A DNA stretch of 64,000 nt, taken from NCBI GenBank assembly GCA_051893555.1, contig JBJFHL010000012.1, positions 1-64,000 of the forward strand, given 5' to 3'. Shown here in pieces: positions 42,425-50,234 of the stretch. The notes beneath the pieces are model-generated. The model worked only from the letters and a program-made list of their open reading frames with translations. It did no database searches and was not told where the DNA came from. Position numbers and translations under genes: made by a program. Position 1 is the stretch's first letter. Every line of letters starts with the position of its first letter. Origin of the DNA: RGIG7179 sp051893555 (GTDB taxonomy: Bacteria; Bacillota; Clostridia; Peptostreptococcales; Anaerovoracaceae).

Positions 42425-44407
42425 ATGGAGTATCGCAGTGAAAAGGATCGGAAGATCGAGCAGATGCAGAACCTGATCGTTCTGCTGAATCAGGCATCGA
42501 AGGCTTACTATCAGGAAAGCCGGGAAATCATGCCCAACTATAAGTATGACCAGCTGTATGACGAGCTGGAAGCCCTGGAAAAGGAGACCGGCGTGACCTT
42601 GTCCCAGAGCCCGACCCTGAAGGTGGGTTATGAGGTCCTTTCGGATCTGCCGAAGGAGGCCCATCCATCGAAGATGCTGTCTCTGGATAAGACCAAGGAC
42701 AGGGATCAGTTGGTGAGCTGGCTGGGGGCGCAGGAAGGTGTACTCAGCTGGAAGCTGGACGGGCTGACCATCGTGCTGACCTATGAAGAGGGAAAGCTGG
42801 TGAAGGCAGTGACCCGCGGAAACGGTGAGGTGGGCGAAGTAGTCACAAACAACGCCCGGATGTTCACCAATGTGCCGGTGTCCGTCGACTTCAAAGGTCG
42901 GCTGGTGCTTCGGGGTGAGGCGGTCATCACCTATCCGGACTTCGAAAAGATCAACGAGTCAATTACCGATGAAGGGGCCAAATACAAGAATCCGCGGAAT
43001 CTCTGTGCCGGCTCTGTGCGGCAGCTGTCCAATCAGATTACGGCGGAGCGCCATGTGCGGTTTTATGCCTTCGCCCTGGTCAGTGCGGAGGGACTGGAGT
43101 TTGCCCGGCGGACGGAGCAGTTTGACTGGCTTTCGTCGCAGGGATTCGCGGTGGTGGAGCACCGGCAGGTGACGGGTTTCGATTTGAAGGAGTCCATCCA
43201 GTGGTTCTCCGACCGGATCGAGGACAATATTCTGCCGTCTGATGGTCTCGTATTGTCATTTGACGATATCGCCTATGGCCGGTCCCTGGGACAGACGGCC
43301 AAGTTCCCACGGGATTCCATCGCCTTTAAGTGGCAGGATGAAATCCGGGAAACCACCCTGCAGGAAATCGAGTGGAGCGCATCCCGTACCGGCCTCATCA
43401 ATCCGGTGGCGGTGTTCGAGCCGGTGGAACTGGAGGGAACCACGGTGAGCCGGGCTTCGGTGCACAATCTCAGTGTCATGAAGGAACTGGGGCTGGGCAT
43501 CGGCGACCGGATCCTGGTGTATAAGGCCAATATGATCATTCCGCAGATTTCCGAAAACCTGACCCGCAGCGGAAAGATTCACGTGCCGGAGTTCTGTCCG
43601 GTTTGCGGCGGTGATACGGTGATTCATAATGAAAATGGCGTGGAGACTCTGTTCTGTCCGAATCCGGACTGCCTGGCCAAGCAGATCAAACGGCTGACCC
43701 TGTTTGTATCCAGGGATGCCATGGATATCGGCGGCCTGTCGGAAATGACATTGGAAAAACTGGTGGATCAGGGTATGATTCATGAGCTTGCCGACCTGTT
43801 TCATCTGCAGCAGTACCGGCAGCAGATCATTGAAATGGAAGGCTTCGGCGAGAAGTCCTTCGCCAATCTGATTGCCGCTGTCGAAAAAGCGCGAAACACG
43901 TCCACCGACCGGTTCCTTTACAGCCTGGGTATTCCGAACATCGGTACGGCCAATGCCCGGCTCATTGCCGGACACTGTCGGAATCAGTGGGATGTCGTAG
44001 CCTCCCTGACAAAGGAAGAACTGATGACCATCGACGGCGTGGGGGAAGTCATGGCCGATGCCTTCGTATCGTGGTTTGACGATGAAGAGAACAAGAAGAC
44101 CGTTTCCGACCTGCTGGCGGAGGTGACGCTGGACGAAAGCTACGAGGCAGCCGGCACTGCCTTCGAGGGACTGACCTTCGTCATCACCGGATCGCTGAAT
44201 CACTATGCCAACCGGGATGCGCTGAAAGGAGAAATTGAAGCAGCAGGCGGCAAAGTGGCCGGCTCCGTCAGTGCGAAAACCAGCTATCTGATCAATAACG
44301 ACCTGACATCCGGCTCTGGCAAGAATAAAAAAGCCAAAGAACTGGGTATTCCGATCATCGACGAAGAAACGGTGAAAGGCTGGCTGGAAGCCGGCGGGGT
44401 AAAATAA
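42425..44407 (+). CDS. ligA: NAD+-dependent DNA ligase LigA
   Basis: 660 residues. N-terminal Ia domain (KYDQLYDELEALEKE), adenylation lysine K110 in SWKLDGLTIV, OB-fold, four-cysteine zinc finger (CPVCGG ... CPNPDC), helix-hairpin-helix region (LGIPNIGTANARLI, IDGVGEVMADAF) and a C-terminal BRCT domain (FEGLTFVITGSL). Sequence is somewhat divergent (KLDG and PSKMLSLDKTKD where many have KVDG and PMLSLDNAF) but complete. Joins nicks in replication and repair. Operon with pcrA. Confidence 0.95.
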   Translation: MEYRSEKDRKIEQMQNLIVLLNQASKAYYQESREIMPNYKYDQLYDELEALEKETGVTLSQSPTLKVGYEVLSDLPKEAHPSKMLSLDKTKDRDQLVSWLGAQEGVLSWKLDGLTIVLTYEEGKLVKAVTRGNGEVGEVVTNNARMFTNVPVSVDFKGRLVLRGEAVITYPDFEKINESITDEGAKYKNPRNLCAGSVRQLSNQITAERHVRFYAFALVSAEGLEFARRTEQFDWLSSQGFAVVEHRQVTGFDLKESIQWFSDRIEDNILPSDGLVLSFDDIAYGRSLGQTAKFPRDSIAFKWQDEIRETTLQEIEWSASRTGLINPVAVFEPVELEGTTVSRASVHNLSVMKELGLGIGDRILVYKANMIIPQISENLTRSGKIHVPEFCPVCGGDTVIHNENGVETLFCPNPDCLAKQIKRLTLFVSRDAMDIGGLSEMTLEKLVDQGMIHELADLFHLQQYRQQIIEMEGFGEKSFANLIAAVEKARNTSTDRFLYSLGIPNIGTANARLIAGHCRNQWDVVASLTKEELMTIDGVGEVMADAFVSWFDDEENKKTVSDLLAEVTLDESYEAAGTAFEGLTFVITGSLNHYANRDALKGEIEAAGGKVAGSVSAKTSYLINNDLTSGSGKNKKAKELGIPIIDEETVKGWLEAGGVK

Positions 44408-44410
44408 CAG

Positions 44411-44437
44411 ACATAGAAAACATAGAAAACATTGAGA
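44411..44437 (+). repeat. Three tandem 9-bp repeats before the HypE-like gene
   Basis: ACATAGAAA, ACATAGAAA, ACATTGAGA in immediate succession in the 61-nt ligA to HypE-like gap. Short, A-rich; could vary by slippage. Confidence 0.6.
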
Positions 44438-44468
44438 AAATGTCGAGACAATATCGAGGAAAGAGAAC

Positions 44469-45467
44469 ATGCTGAAAACAGGAAAACTGGACAGCGATCT
44501 GCTGAAACAGATCGTCATCGATAAAATAAACTATAAACGTCCGGAGGTGCTGACACGGGCTGGCGTGGGAGAAGACTGCGCTGTGGTCGATTACGGCGAA
44601 TACGAATGTGTCATGTCCACAGATCCGATCACGGCAGCCGTCAGCGACATCGGCAGGCTGGCCATCCATATCTCCTGCAATGACATCGCCTCCAACGGAA
44701 TTCAGCCCCTGGGCATCATGCTGGCGGTGATGCTGCCGGTGGGCACCACGGAAGACGACATTGAAATGATCATGGATCAGGCGGCCAAAGCTGCGGAGGC
44801 CTGCCAGGTGGAGATCATCGGCGGTCATACGGAGATCACGGCGGCAGTCACCCAGCCGGTTATCGTTTCCACCGCCATCGGCCGCGGCAGAAAGAACCAG
44901 TCTGCCTCCGCCGAAAACATCCAGATCGGCGATGTAATCCTCATGACCAAGAGCGCCGGGCTGGAGGGTACCGGCATCATCGCGGGCGATTATGCGGAAG
45001 AACTGAAAGCGATTCTGTCACCAGAGGAACTGGAACAGGCATCCGAATTGCTGGATCACGTCAGTGTGGTCCGGGACGGTGTGACGGCCGGCGCGGTGGG
45101 GACCCACGGCATGCACGATGTGACGGAAGGCGGCATTCTGGGCGCCGTCTGGGAAATGTGCCAGATCGCAGGTGTGGGCTGCCAACTTCAGGAAGAAGCC
45201 ATTCCGGTGGCTTCCGTTACCCGCAAAATCTGCACGCACTACGGTATAAACTATCTTCGACTGATTTCTTCCGGGGCGATGATCATCATGACAGCGCCGG
45301 AAAAGAAGGAAGAAATGCTGCAGAAACTGTCCGAGGCCGGTGTGCCGGTCTGCCAGATCGGCAGGATCCTGCCTGCTTCTGAAGGCCTGATGCTGCAGCA
45401 CGCTGATGGAAGCAGTGAAATCATCGATCCGCCGGGACCGGACGAGCTTTATAAAGTGGTGAAATGA
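44469..45467 (+). CDS. AIR synthase-related protein, HypE-like
   Basis: 332 residues of the PurM/HypE/SelD ATP-binding fold: N-terminal GVGEDCAVVDYG, DIGRLAIHISCNDIASNG, EIIGGHTEIT, and the C-terminal MHDVTEGGILGAVWEM. True HypE ends with a cysteine motif used in cyanide ligand synthesis; here the C-terminus ends DELYKVVK with no terminal cysteine, so hydrogenase maturation is unlikely. No hyp genes are near. Substrate unknown. Overlaps the MerR gene by 4 nt, so they form an operon. Confidence 0.8.
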   Translation: MLKTGKLDSDLLKQIVIDKINYKRPEVLTRAGVGEDCAVVDYGEYECVMSTDPITAAVSDIGRLAIHISCNDIASNGIQPLGIMLAVMLPVGTTEDDIEMIMDQAAKAAEACQVEIIGGHTEITAAVTQPVIVSTAIGRGRKNQSASAENIQIGDVILMTKSAGLEGTGIIAGDYAEELKAILSPEELEQASELLDHVSVVRDGVTAGAVGTHGMHDVTEGGILGAVWEMCQIAGVGCQLQEEAIPVASVTRKICTHYGINYLRLISSGAMIIMTAPEKKEEMLQKLSEAGVPVCQIGRILPASEGLMLQHADGSSEIIDPPGPDELYKVVK

Positions 45468-46300
45468 TGGAAAATAAAAAAATCGAGTATCATGTAGGAG
45501 AACTTGCAGAATATTTCGGTGTCAGCCGGGATACTTTACGTCTCTATGACAAGATGGGAATCCTGTCACCCGTCAAGGATGCACAGAACGGGTATCGTGT
45601 GTACAGCCGGGCAGATTTTATCTGTCTGGATTACATCATGCGGCTGAAAAGTCTGAATATGCCGCTGGAGGATATTAAGATGATGATCAATGACTGCACC
45701 ATTGAGCGTGCAGAGGCGGTCATGCAGGTGCAGGATAAGATTCTGGAAGACAAAATAGAGGAATTAAAGAATCTACAAATGGTGGTACGCGATTATCAGA
45801 AAAGCTTCAGCAAAGCGATTCAGAATATGGGGCAGATTACCATTGAAGAATCGGAAACGCTGATCTATAAAGAAGTCGGAAATTCCATGAAGGAAACCAT
45901 GGCGGAATTCAATCGTCTGACCAGTACCCATGTAGCCAAGTTCACTTTCGTGGCCCCGAAAGAAAGGTATTTCGATGACGATGTCTGGGAAAAGATCATC
46001 GATCCGGAGGTTCGGAGAGAATTCCTGAGTTACGCCATCACGCTGGTGGATGATGAACAGTTTGCGGAGCGGGCGGATTTTTCGAGAGACACATTCCAGG
46101 TGATTCCTCCGCAGAAATGCGTGCATGCAACGCTGAAAACCTTTACCAACAGGGACTACAGTGATTTCGTGCGCATCAAGGATTACATAAAGGAAAATGG
46201 CTTCATTCTGACAGGAAATCCCATGTTTCGAACCCTCTCGGTTCGGAATAACAGTCAGCAAAGCGTGGATTATTACGAATTTTGGGCTCCAATTGAATAA
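45464..46300 (+). CDS. MerR-family regulator with effector-binding C-terminal domain
   Basis: 278 residues. Winged HTH (about 8-75) with YHVGELAEYFGVSRDTLRLYDKMGIL, dimerisation coiled coil (about 80-120), then a C-terminal domain (about 130-278) ending VDYYEFWAPIE that resembles the GyrI/BmrR ligand-binding fold. MerR proteins untwist promoters with a 19-bp spacer; precisely such a promoter lies 60 nt downstream (46359-46389). It overlaps the HypE-like gene, is followed by a terminator, and probably activates the YfcC-M20 operon. The ligand is unknown. Confidence 0.85.
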   Translation: MMENKKIEYHVGELAEYFGVSRDTLRLYDKMGILSPVKDAQNGYRVYSRADFICLDYIMRLKSLNMPLEDIKMMINDCTIERAEAVMQVQDKILEDKIEELKNLQMVVRDYQKSFSKAIQNMGQITIEESETLIYKEVGNSMKETMAEFNRLTSTHVAKFTFVAPKERYFDDDVWEKIIDPEVRREFLSYAITLVDDEQFAERADFSRDTFQVIPPQKCVHATLKTFTNRDYSDFVRIKDYIKENGFILTGNPMFRTLSVRNNSQQSVDYYEFWAPIE

Positions 46301-46311
46301 AAGACCAGATG

Positions 46312-46337
46312 ATCCCGGCGTCAGCCGGGATTTTTTT
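46312..46337 (+). terminator. Terminator after the MerR gene
   Basis: ATCCCGGC, loop GTCA, GCCGGGAT followed by TTTTTTT: a perfect 8-bp stem. Confidence 0.92.
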
Positions 46338-46358
46338 AACAAATTTTTTATAAAGCTA

Positions 46359-46389
46359 TTGACCTTAGAGTAACTCAATAGTTTATTCT
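46359..46389 (+). promoter_or_regulatory. MerR-type promoter with 19-bp spacer
   Basis: TTGACC (46359-46364), a 19-bp spacer with the imperfect dyad CTTAGAGT-A-ACTCAATAG, then TATTCT (46384-46389). The overlong spacer with a dyad is the hallmark of MerR-activated promoters. Confidence 0.75.
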
Positions 46390-46400
46390 TGAGATATGAA

Positions 46401-46412
46401 GGTATCGATACC
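46401..46412. promoter_or_regulatory. 12-bp perfect palindrome in the yfcC leader
   Basis: GGTATCGATACC just after the expected transcription start. Could be a second operator. Seen directly; function unknown. Confidence 0.4.
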
Positions 46413-46487
46413 AATTACGCACTTTTTCAAATCGGCAGACGTGCCGGAGAATGGAAATGAAATCATTATATGAAAAGGAGAATCACA

Positions 46488-47906
46488 ATGAAAACGGATA
46501 AAACCCCGAAGGGAAAAGAAAAGCGTGAGATACCTCATATATTCGTCATTCTGTTAGTTATTATTATCATTGCAACCATCTGCACCTGGCTTGTACCGGC
46601 CGGCGCTTATGACCGGGTACTGGATGAAGCAACGGGCCGCATGATCATTGATCCGGACAGCTTCCACTATATTGACAAGACACCGGTTGGTCCGTTTGCC
46701 ATGTTCGTATCACTGGAAGAAGGTCTGATCCAGGCAGCCAATATCACGTTCCTGATCTTCTGCGCGTTTTCCAGCTTATATCTTCTGGAAAAAACGGGTG
46801 CAATCGATGCAGCCATTGCCCTGATGGTAAGGAAAACAAAAACACATCCGAAATATGCCAATGTATTTATCGGAATCATCATGATCGTCCTGGCAATCTG
46901 GGGCTCCACCGGAACCATGTCTTATGAAGAAATCATCGCATTTATCCCGATTTTCGTAGCTGTTGCCATTGCACTGGGCTATGATGCTATGGTAGGTGTG
47001 GCGATTTCTGTCGTTCCTGTAGGTGTGGGTTTTGCTGCTGCCACGGTGAATCCGTTTACCATCGGCGTGGCACAGACCATCGCAGAACTTCCTATGTTCT
47101 CCGGAATCGGTTACAGAATCCTGATCCTCGCTGTCATGACGGCAATTCTTATCGCATATGTTATGTGGTATGCAGCACGAATTAAGAAAGATCCGACCAA
47201 GAGCCTGACCTATGGTGTCGATATGTCGGATATGACGGTGGACGAAGAAAGAATGAACACGCCGATGACCACCGAAAGAAAGCTGACCCTGCTGGCGCTG
47301 CTGGTAGCGGTAGGCTTTATGGCATGGGGCCTGATTTCTCAGGGCTGGTATATTAATCAGTGTGCCGCCATCTTTATGATCCTTGCCATCGTGGTAGGTA
47401 TTATCAACCGCTGGAAAGCAAATAAAATCGCCACGACTCTGGTAGAAGGCCTGAGCAAAGGTGTATTGTCTGCGGTGATCGTTGGTGTGGCAAGAGCCGT
47501 TCTGGTTGTTATGACTGCAGGCAACATCATTGACACGTTAATTCATGCCTGCGTTGGTCTGATTGAGAATCTGTCCCTGTACGCAAGCGGTGTAGGAATG
47601 CTGATTTTCCAGACACTGCTGAACTTCCTGATTCCATCCGGATCCGGACAGGCTGCCGTATCCATGCCAATCATGACGCCGATTGCAGATCTGATCGGCA
47701 TGAACCGCCAGATTGCGGTACTGATCTTCCAGTTCGGCGATGGCTTCTCCAATCTGATCTGGCCGACCAGCTTCATGGTAATCGCATGTGCAATGGCTAA
47801 GATTCCTTTAAACAAATATTACAAATGGCTTCTGCCTTTCTTCGGCATCTGCTTCGTCGTTCAGTGCCTGTTTATCTTTGGCGCAATTGCCATGAATTAT
47901 GCATAA
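46488..47906 (+). CDS. YfcC-family membrane transporter
   Basis: A 472-residue protein with about 12 membrane segments. The N-terminal PHIFVILLVIIIIATICTWLVPAG, the WGSTGTMSYEEIIAFIPIF loop and the C-terminal IPSGSGQAAVSMPIMTPI and FGDGFSNLIWPTS motifs match the YfcC family of the ion transporter superfamily, annotated as C4-dicarboxylate or basic amino-acid/peptide carriers. Substrate cannot be read from sequence; an amidohydrolase of the M20 family follows 25 nt later, so import of an N-acyl amino acid or peptide is a reasonable guess. The ATG at 46488 has AAAGGAG 7 nt upstream; an ATG at 46470 would place that site inside the gene. Confidence 0.88.
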   Translation: MKTDKTPKGKEKREIPHIFVILLVIIIIATICTWLVPAGAYDRVLDEATGRMIIDPDSFHYIDKTPVGPFAMFVSLEEGLIQAANITFLIFCAFSSLYLLEKTGAIDAAIALMVRKTKTHPKYANVFIGIIMIVLAIWGSTGTMSYEEIIAFIPIFVAVAIALGYDAMVGVAISVVPVGVGFAAATVNPFTIGVAQTIAELPMFSGIGYRILILAVMTAILIAYVMWYAARIKKDPTKSLTYGVDMSDMTVDEERMNTPMTTERKLTLLALLVAVGFMAWGLISQGWYINQCAAIFMILAIVVGIINRWKANKIATTLVEGLSKGVLSAVIVGVARAVLVVMTAGNIIDTLIHACVGLIENLSLYASGVGMLIFQTLLNFLIPSGSGQAAVSMPIMTPIADLIGMNRQIAVLIFQFGDGFSNLIWPTSFMVIACAMAKIPLNKYYKWLLPFFGICFVVQCLFIFGAIAMNYA

Positions 47907-47931
47907 ACCGCGAAAAGCGAGGTGCTGAACC

Positions 47932-49149
47932 ATGGAATATAAAATAAAAAAATCTCTGGAAGCGCTGTTTGCACAGCAGGCACACGAGGTCCTTCAGGAA
48001 ACCATTGAGATTCGAAGATATCTTCATATGCATCCGGAGATCGGGTTTGATACGCAGAACACGGAAAAGCTGGTCAGAGAACATCTGGCTGCGGACGGAA
48101 TAGAGATTCTGCCGGGCAAAATGGGTGTATTCGGCCTGATTCGGGGAAAGGACAGCAGCCATATGGTTGCACTCCGTGCCGATATGGATGCACTTTGTCT
48201 GCAGGAAGAAAATGATGTTCCTTATCGGTCTCAGATTCCAAATAAGATGCATGCCTGCGGCCATGATGGTCATACGGCCATGCTTCTGGGTGCTGCGAAG
48301 CTTCTGCAGCGCAATCGGGAAGAACTCCCTATGGATGTACTCCTGATTTTCCAGCCGGCAGAAGAAGGTCCCAATCTGGGAGGTGCCAGGGTTATGCTTG
48401 CCGATTTGCAGGAAAAGGGACTTGCAGAGAAAATCGTAAACATCTTCGGACTGCATGTATTTAATGATTATCCTGCAGGTACCATTGCAATACGTCACGG
48501 TGCAGGCTCCTCGTCCACCGACGAGTTTTACATTAAAATTACAGGACGAGGAGGACATGCAGGACAGCCGCATAAAACCGTGGATGCATTGTCTGTAGGT
48601 GCTAAGATTGTAGGCGCCATGGAGACTTTTATGGCAAGAAGAATTGATCCGAATGATTCAGCAGTCTTTTCTGTTGGCATTTTCGAAGCGGGTTCGGCGA
48701 TAAATATTGTGGCTGAAACTGCCAGAATATCCGGAACCATTCGCTGCCAGAAAGAAGAAATGCGGGCGTATATTCTGGAAAACATGGAGCAGATCGTAAA
48801 GGGAATCTGCAGTGCATACGGTGCTGCCTGCCATATCGATATCGTGCATGGCCTGCCTGTACTGGAAAATGATGAAGAGGCAACGGATTATGCACAGACT
48901 GTAGCAGAAAGTATTGTGGGAGCAGATTCTGTTATTCCGATTGAGCACACCATGCTTGGTGCAGAAGATTTTGCATATTTCGCCCAGGCAATACCTGCCT
49001 GCTTTATTAATCTGGGATCCAGCAACGAAGAGAAAGGTCTTACCTGCCTGGCACACCATCCGAAGTTTGATTTTGATGAGAGTGCCATGGAATACGGAAT
49101 TCGTCTGCTCTGTGGATTAGCTGCAGGAATTTCAAACGAAACAGCTTGA
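47932..49149 (+). CDS. M20 family amidohydrolase (IAA-amino acid hydrolase type)
   Basis: 405 residues of the M20D subfamily: RRYLHMHPEIGFD, the metal-binding MHACGHDGHT (Cys and His), FQPAEEGPNLGGARVM with the catalytic Glu pair, a lid domain (about 190-300), and HTMLGAEDFAYFAQ near the end. Cytoplasmic metallohydrolase releasing amino acids from N-acyl or N-acetyl conjugates. Second gene of the MerR-controlled unit, probably acting on what the YfcC carrier imports. Confidence 0.9.
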   Translation: MEYKIKKSLEALFAQQAHEVLQETIEIRRYLHMHPEIGFDTQNTEKLVREHLAADGIEILPGKMGVFGLIRGKDSSHMVALRADMDALCLQEENDVPYRSQIPNKMHACGHDGHTAMLLGAAKLLQRNREELPMDVLLIFQPAEEGPNLGGARVMLADLQEKGLAEKIVNIFGLHVFNDYPAGTIAIRHGAGSSSTDEFYIKITGRGGHAGQPHKTVDALSVGAKIVGAMETFMARRIDPNDSAVFSVGIFEAGSAINIVAETARISGTIRCQKEEMRAYILENMEQIVKGICSAYGAACHIDIVHGLPVLENDEEATDYAQTVAESIVGADSVIPIEHTMLGAEDFAYFAQAIPACFINLGSSNEEKGLTCLAHHPKFDFDESAMEYGIRLLCGLAAGISNETA

Positions 49150-49172
49150 AAATGAATTCAAGGGATACATGA

Positions 49173-49221
49173 AAGAAGGAGACCTTCGCAAGTGATACAC
49201 CTGCGGAGGTTTCCTTCTTTT
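49173..49221 (+). terminator. Terminator after the M20 gene
   Basis: GAAGGAGACCTTCGCA pairs with TGCGGAGGTTTCCTTC (two mismatches) and is followed by TTTT. It is 90 bp from the end of the convergent TraX gene. Confidence 0.88.
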
Positions 49222-49312
49222 ACCGTACGCCCGGCGGGCAAGCTGCGGGATCCGAAGAATTTACGTATGATTCATTGTATAAAAATACAATACGATGAAT
49301 ATAATGTGAAAA

Positions 49313-50026
49313 TTACCGATAGATCATGATCAGCGCCAGGATCAGAAGATGCACAGGGTAGAAGGCATAGAAGCCGTACTGGAGGGCTTTGCTGCTTCTG
49401 CCCTTTTTTCCGTTATATAACCAGATTGGGATGAGCGCCAGGACGGCGAATCCCTGGGTTGGAAAATCATATGTAAAAGATCCAAGACTCACAGGAATGG
49501 TCATTCCCTTGAACACGATGATATTCAGAAACACCATGGTAGCAAGCTGGGCCAGACGTGCGAAAGGAAAATCGCGGAGCAGATAAAAGAGAATCACGGT
49601 CAGAACGCCCATGGCACTGTAATCCACGAAGCACACCACCGAAAGAAGCAGGCAGCCGGCTACAATGAAAAGGGCCTTGAGGATGGATTTTGCACAGAGA
49701 TTCTGCCGTGCAGTATCCAAAGCGCGGATGGACAGAAGTCCCAGAAGCAGCGTGAACATGACGTTCTGATGGAACGGATAGATCATGCCGCTGCTGTACA
49801 GGAGATTGAACGGTATCTCGGAAAGCAGTCCGAAGATCAGAAGACGCAGTGCGTATTTCCGAAAATCGGATGTATGAAAATAGCCTTCTGAAATCTGGAA
49901 GGCGAAGATAGGAAACGCCAGGCGTCCCAGATAGGTCATCCAGTTGTTCCCCGGGATCAGGCTGGCCCACAGATGGTCCAGCAGCATAAAAAAGCAGGCC
50001 AGGGCCCGCAGCATATTTGAAGTCAT
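49313..50026 (-). CDS. TraX family membrane protein
   Basis: 237 residues, about eight membrane segments, with MLRALACFFMLLDHLW at the start, GRLAFPIFAFQISEGYFHT and a C-terminal FYAFYPVHLLILALI. Named after F-plasmid TraX, which N-acetylates pilin, but chromosomal homologues in Firmicutes are widespread and of unknown role, probably acyl transfer at the membrane. No conjugation genes are near, so a mobile origin is not supported. The start at 50026 follows AGGGGG; an ATG at 50044 lies upstream of that site. Confidence 0.85.
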   Translation of the reverse strand: MTSNMLRALACFFMLLDHLWASLIPGNNWMTYLGRLAFPIFAFQISEGYFHTSDFRKYALRLLIFGLLSEIPFNLLYSSGMIYPFHQNVMFTLLLGLLSIRALDTARQNLCAKSILKALFIVAGCLLLSVVCFVDYSAMGVLTVILFYLLRDFPFARLAQLATMVFLNIIVFKGMTIPVSLGSFTYDFPTQGFAVLALIPIWLYNGKKGRSSKALQYGFYAFYPVHLLILALIMIYR

Positions 50027-50056
50027 TGAAATACCCCCTGTCATAGAATCGTATCA

Positions 50057-50085
50057 AGTATATCACAGTAAATTTGAAGGAGCAA
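50057..50085 (-). promoter_or_regulatory. Sigma-A promoter of the TraX gene
   Basis: On the minus strand, TTGCTC (50085-50080), 17-bp spacer, TATACT (50062-50057). Confidence 0.6.
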
Positions 50086-50158
50086 GACGGAAGCACAAAA
50101 AAGGTGTAAAATATTTTGATATGGAATTCTTCTCGCACATATGGTAAAATGTAGGTAA

Positions 50159-50196
50159 CCCGGCAGGCTTTCTGGGTGGGCCGACGGGGAGCCGGG
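50159..50196 (+). promoter_or_regulatory. Stem-loop in the C69 peptidase leader
   Basis: CCCGGC (50159-50164) and GCCGGG (50191-50196) enclose a 26-nt G-rich loop; no T-tract follows. A TAAAAT (50145-50150) that may be the -10 lies just before it. Also TTATGTTATGTTATG repeats at about 50205-50219. I do not recognise a riboswitch. Confidence 0.4.
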
Positions 50197-50234
50197 AAAA
50201 GAATATTATGTTATGTTATGGAAAGGAGATCAAC

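Noticed and set aside
49313..50026. TraX as evidence of a conjugative element
   Set aside because: No other transfer, relaxase or integrase genes nearby; chromosomal TraX homologues are common.
50159..50234. Riboswitch in the C69 peptidase leader
   Set aside because: A stem is present, but no known riboswitch core sequence could be identified.
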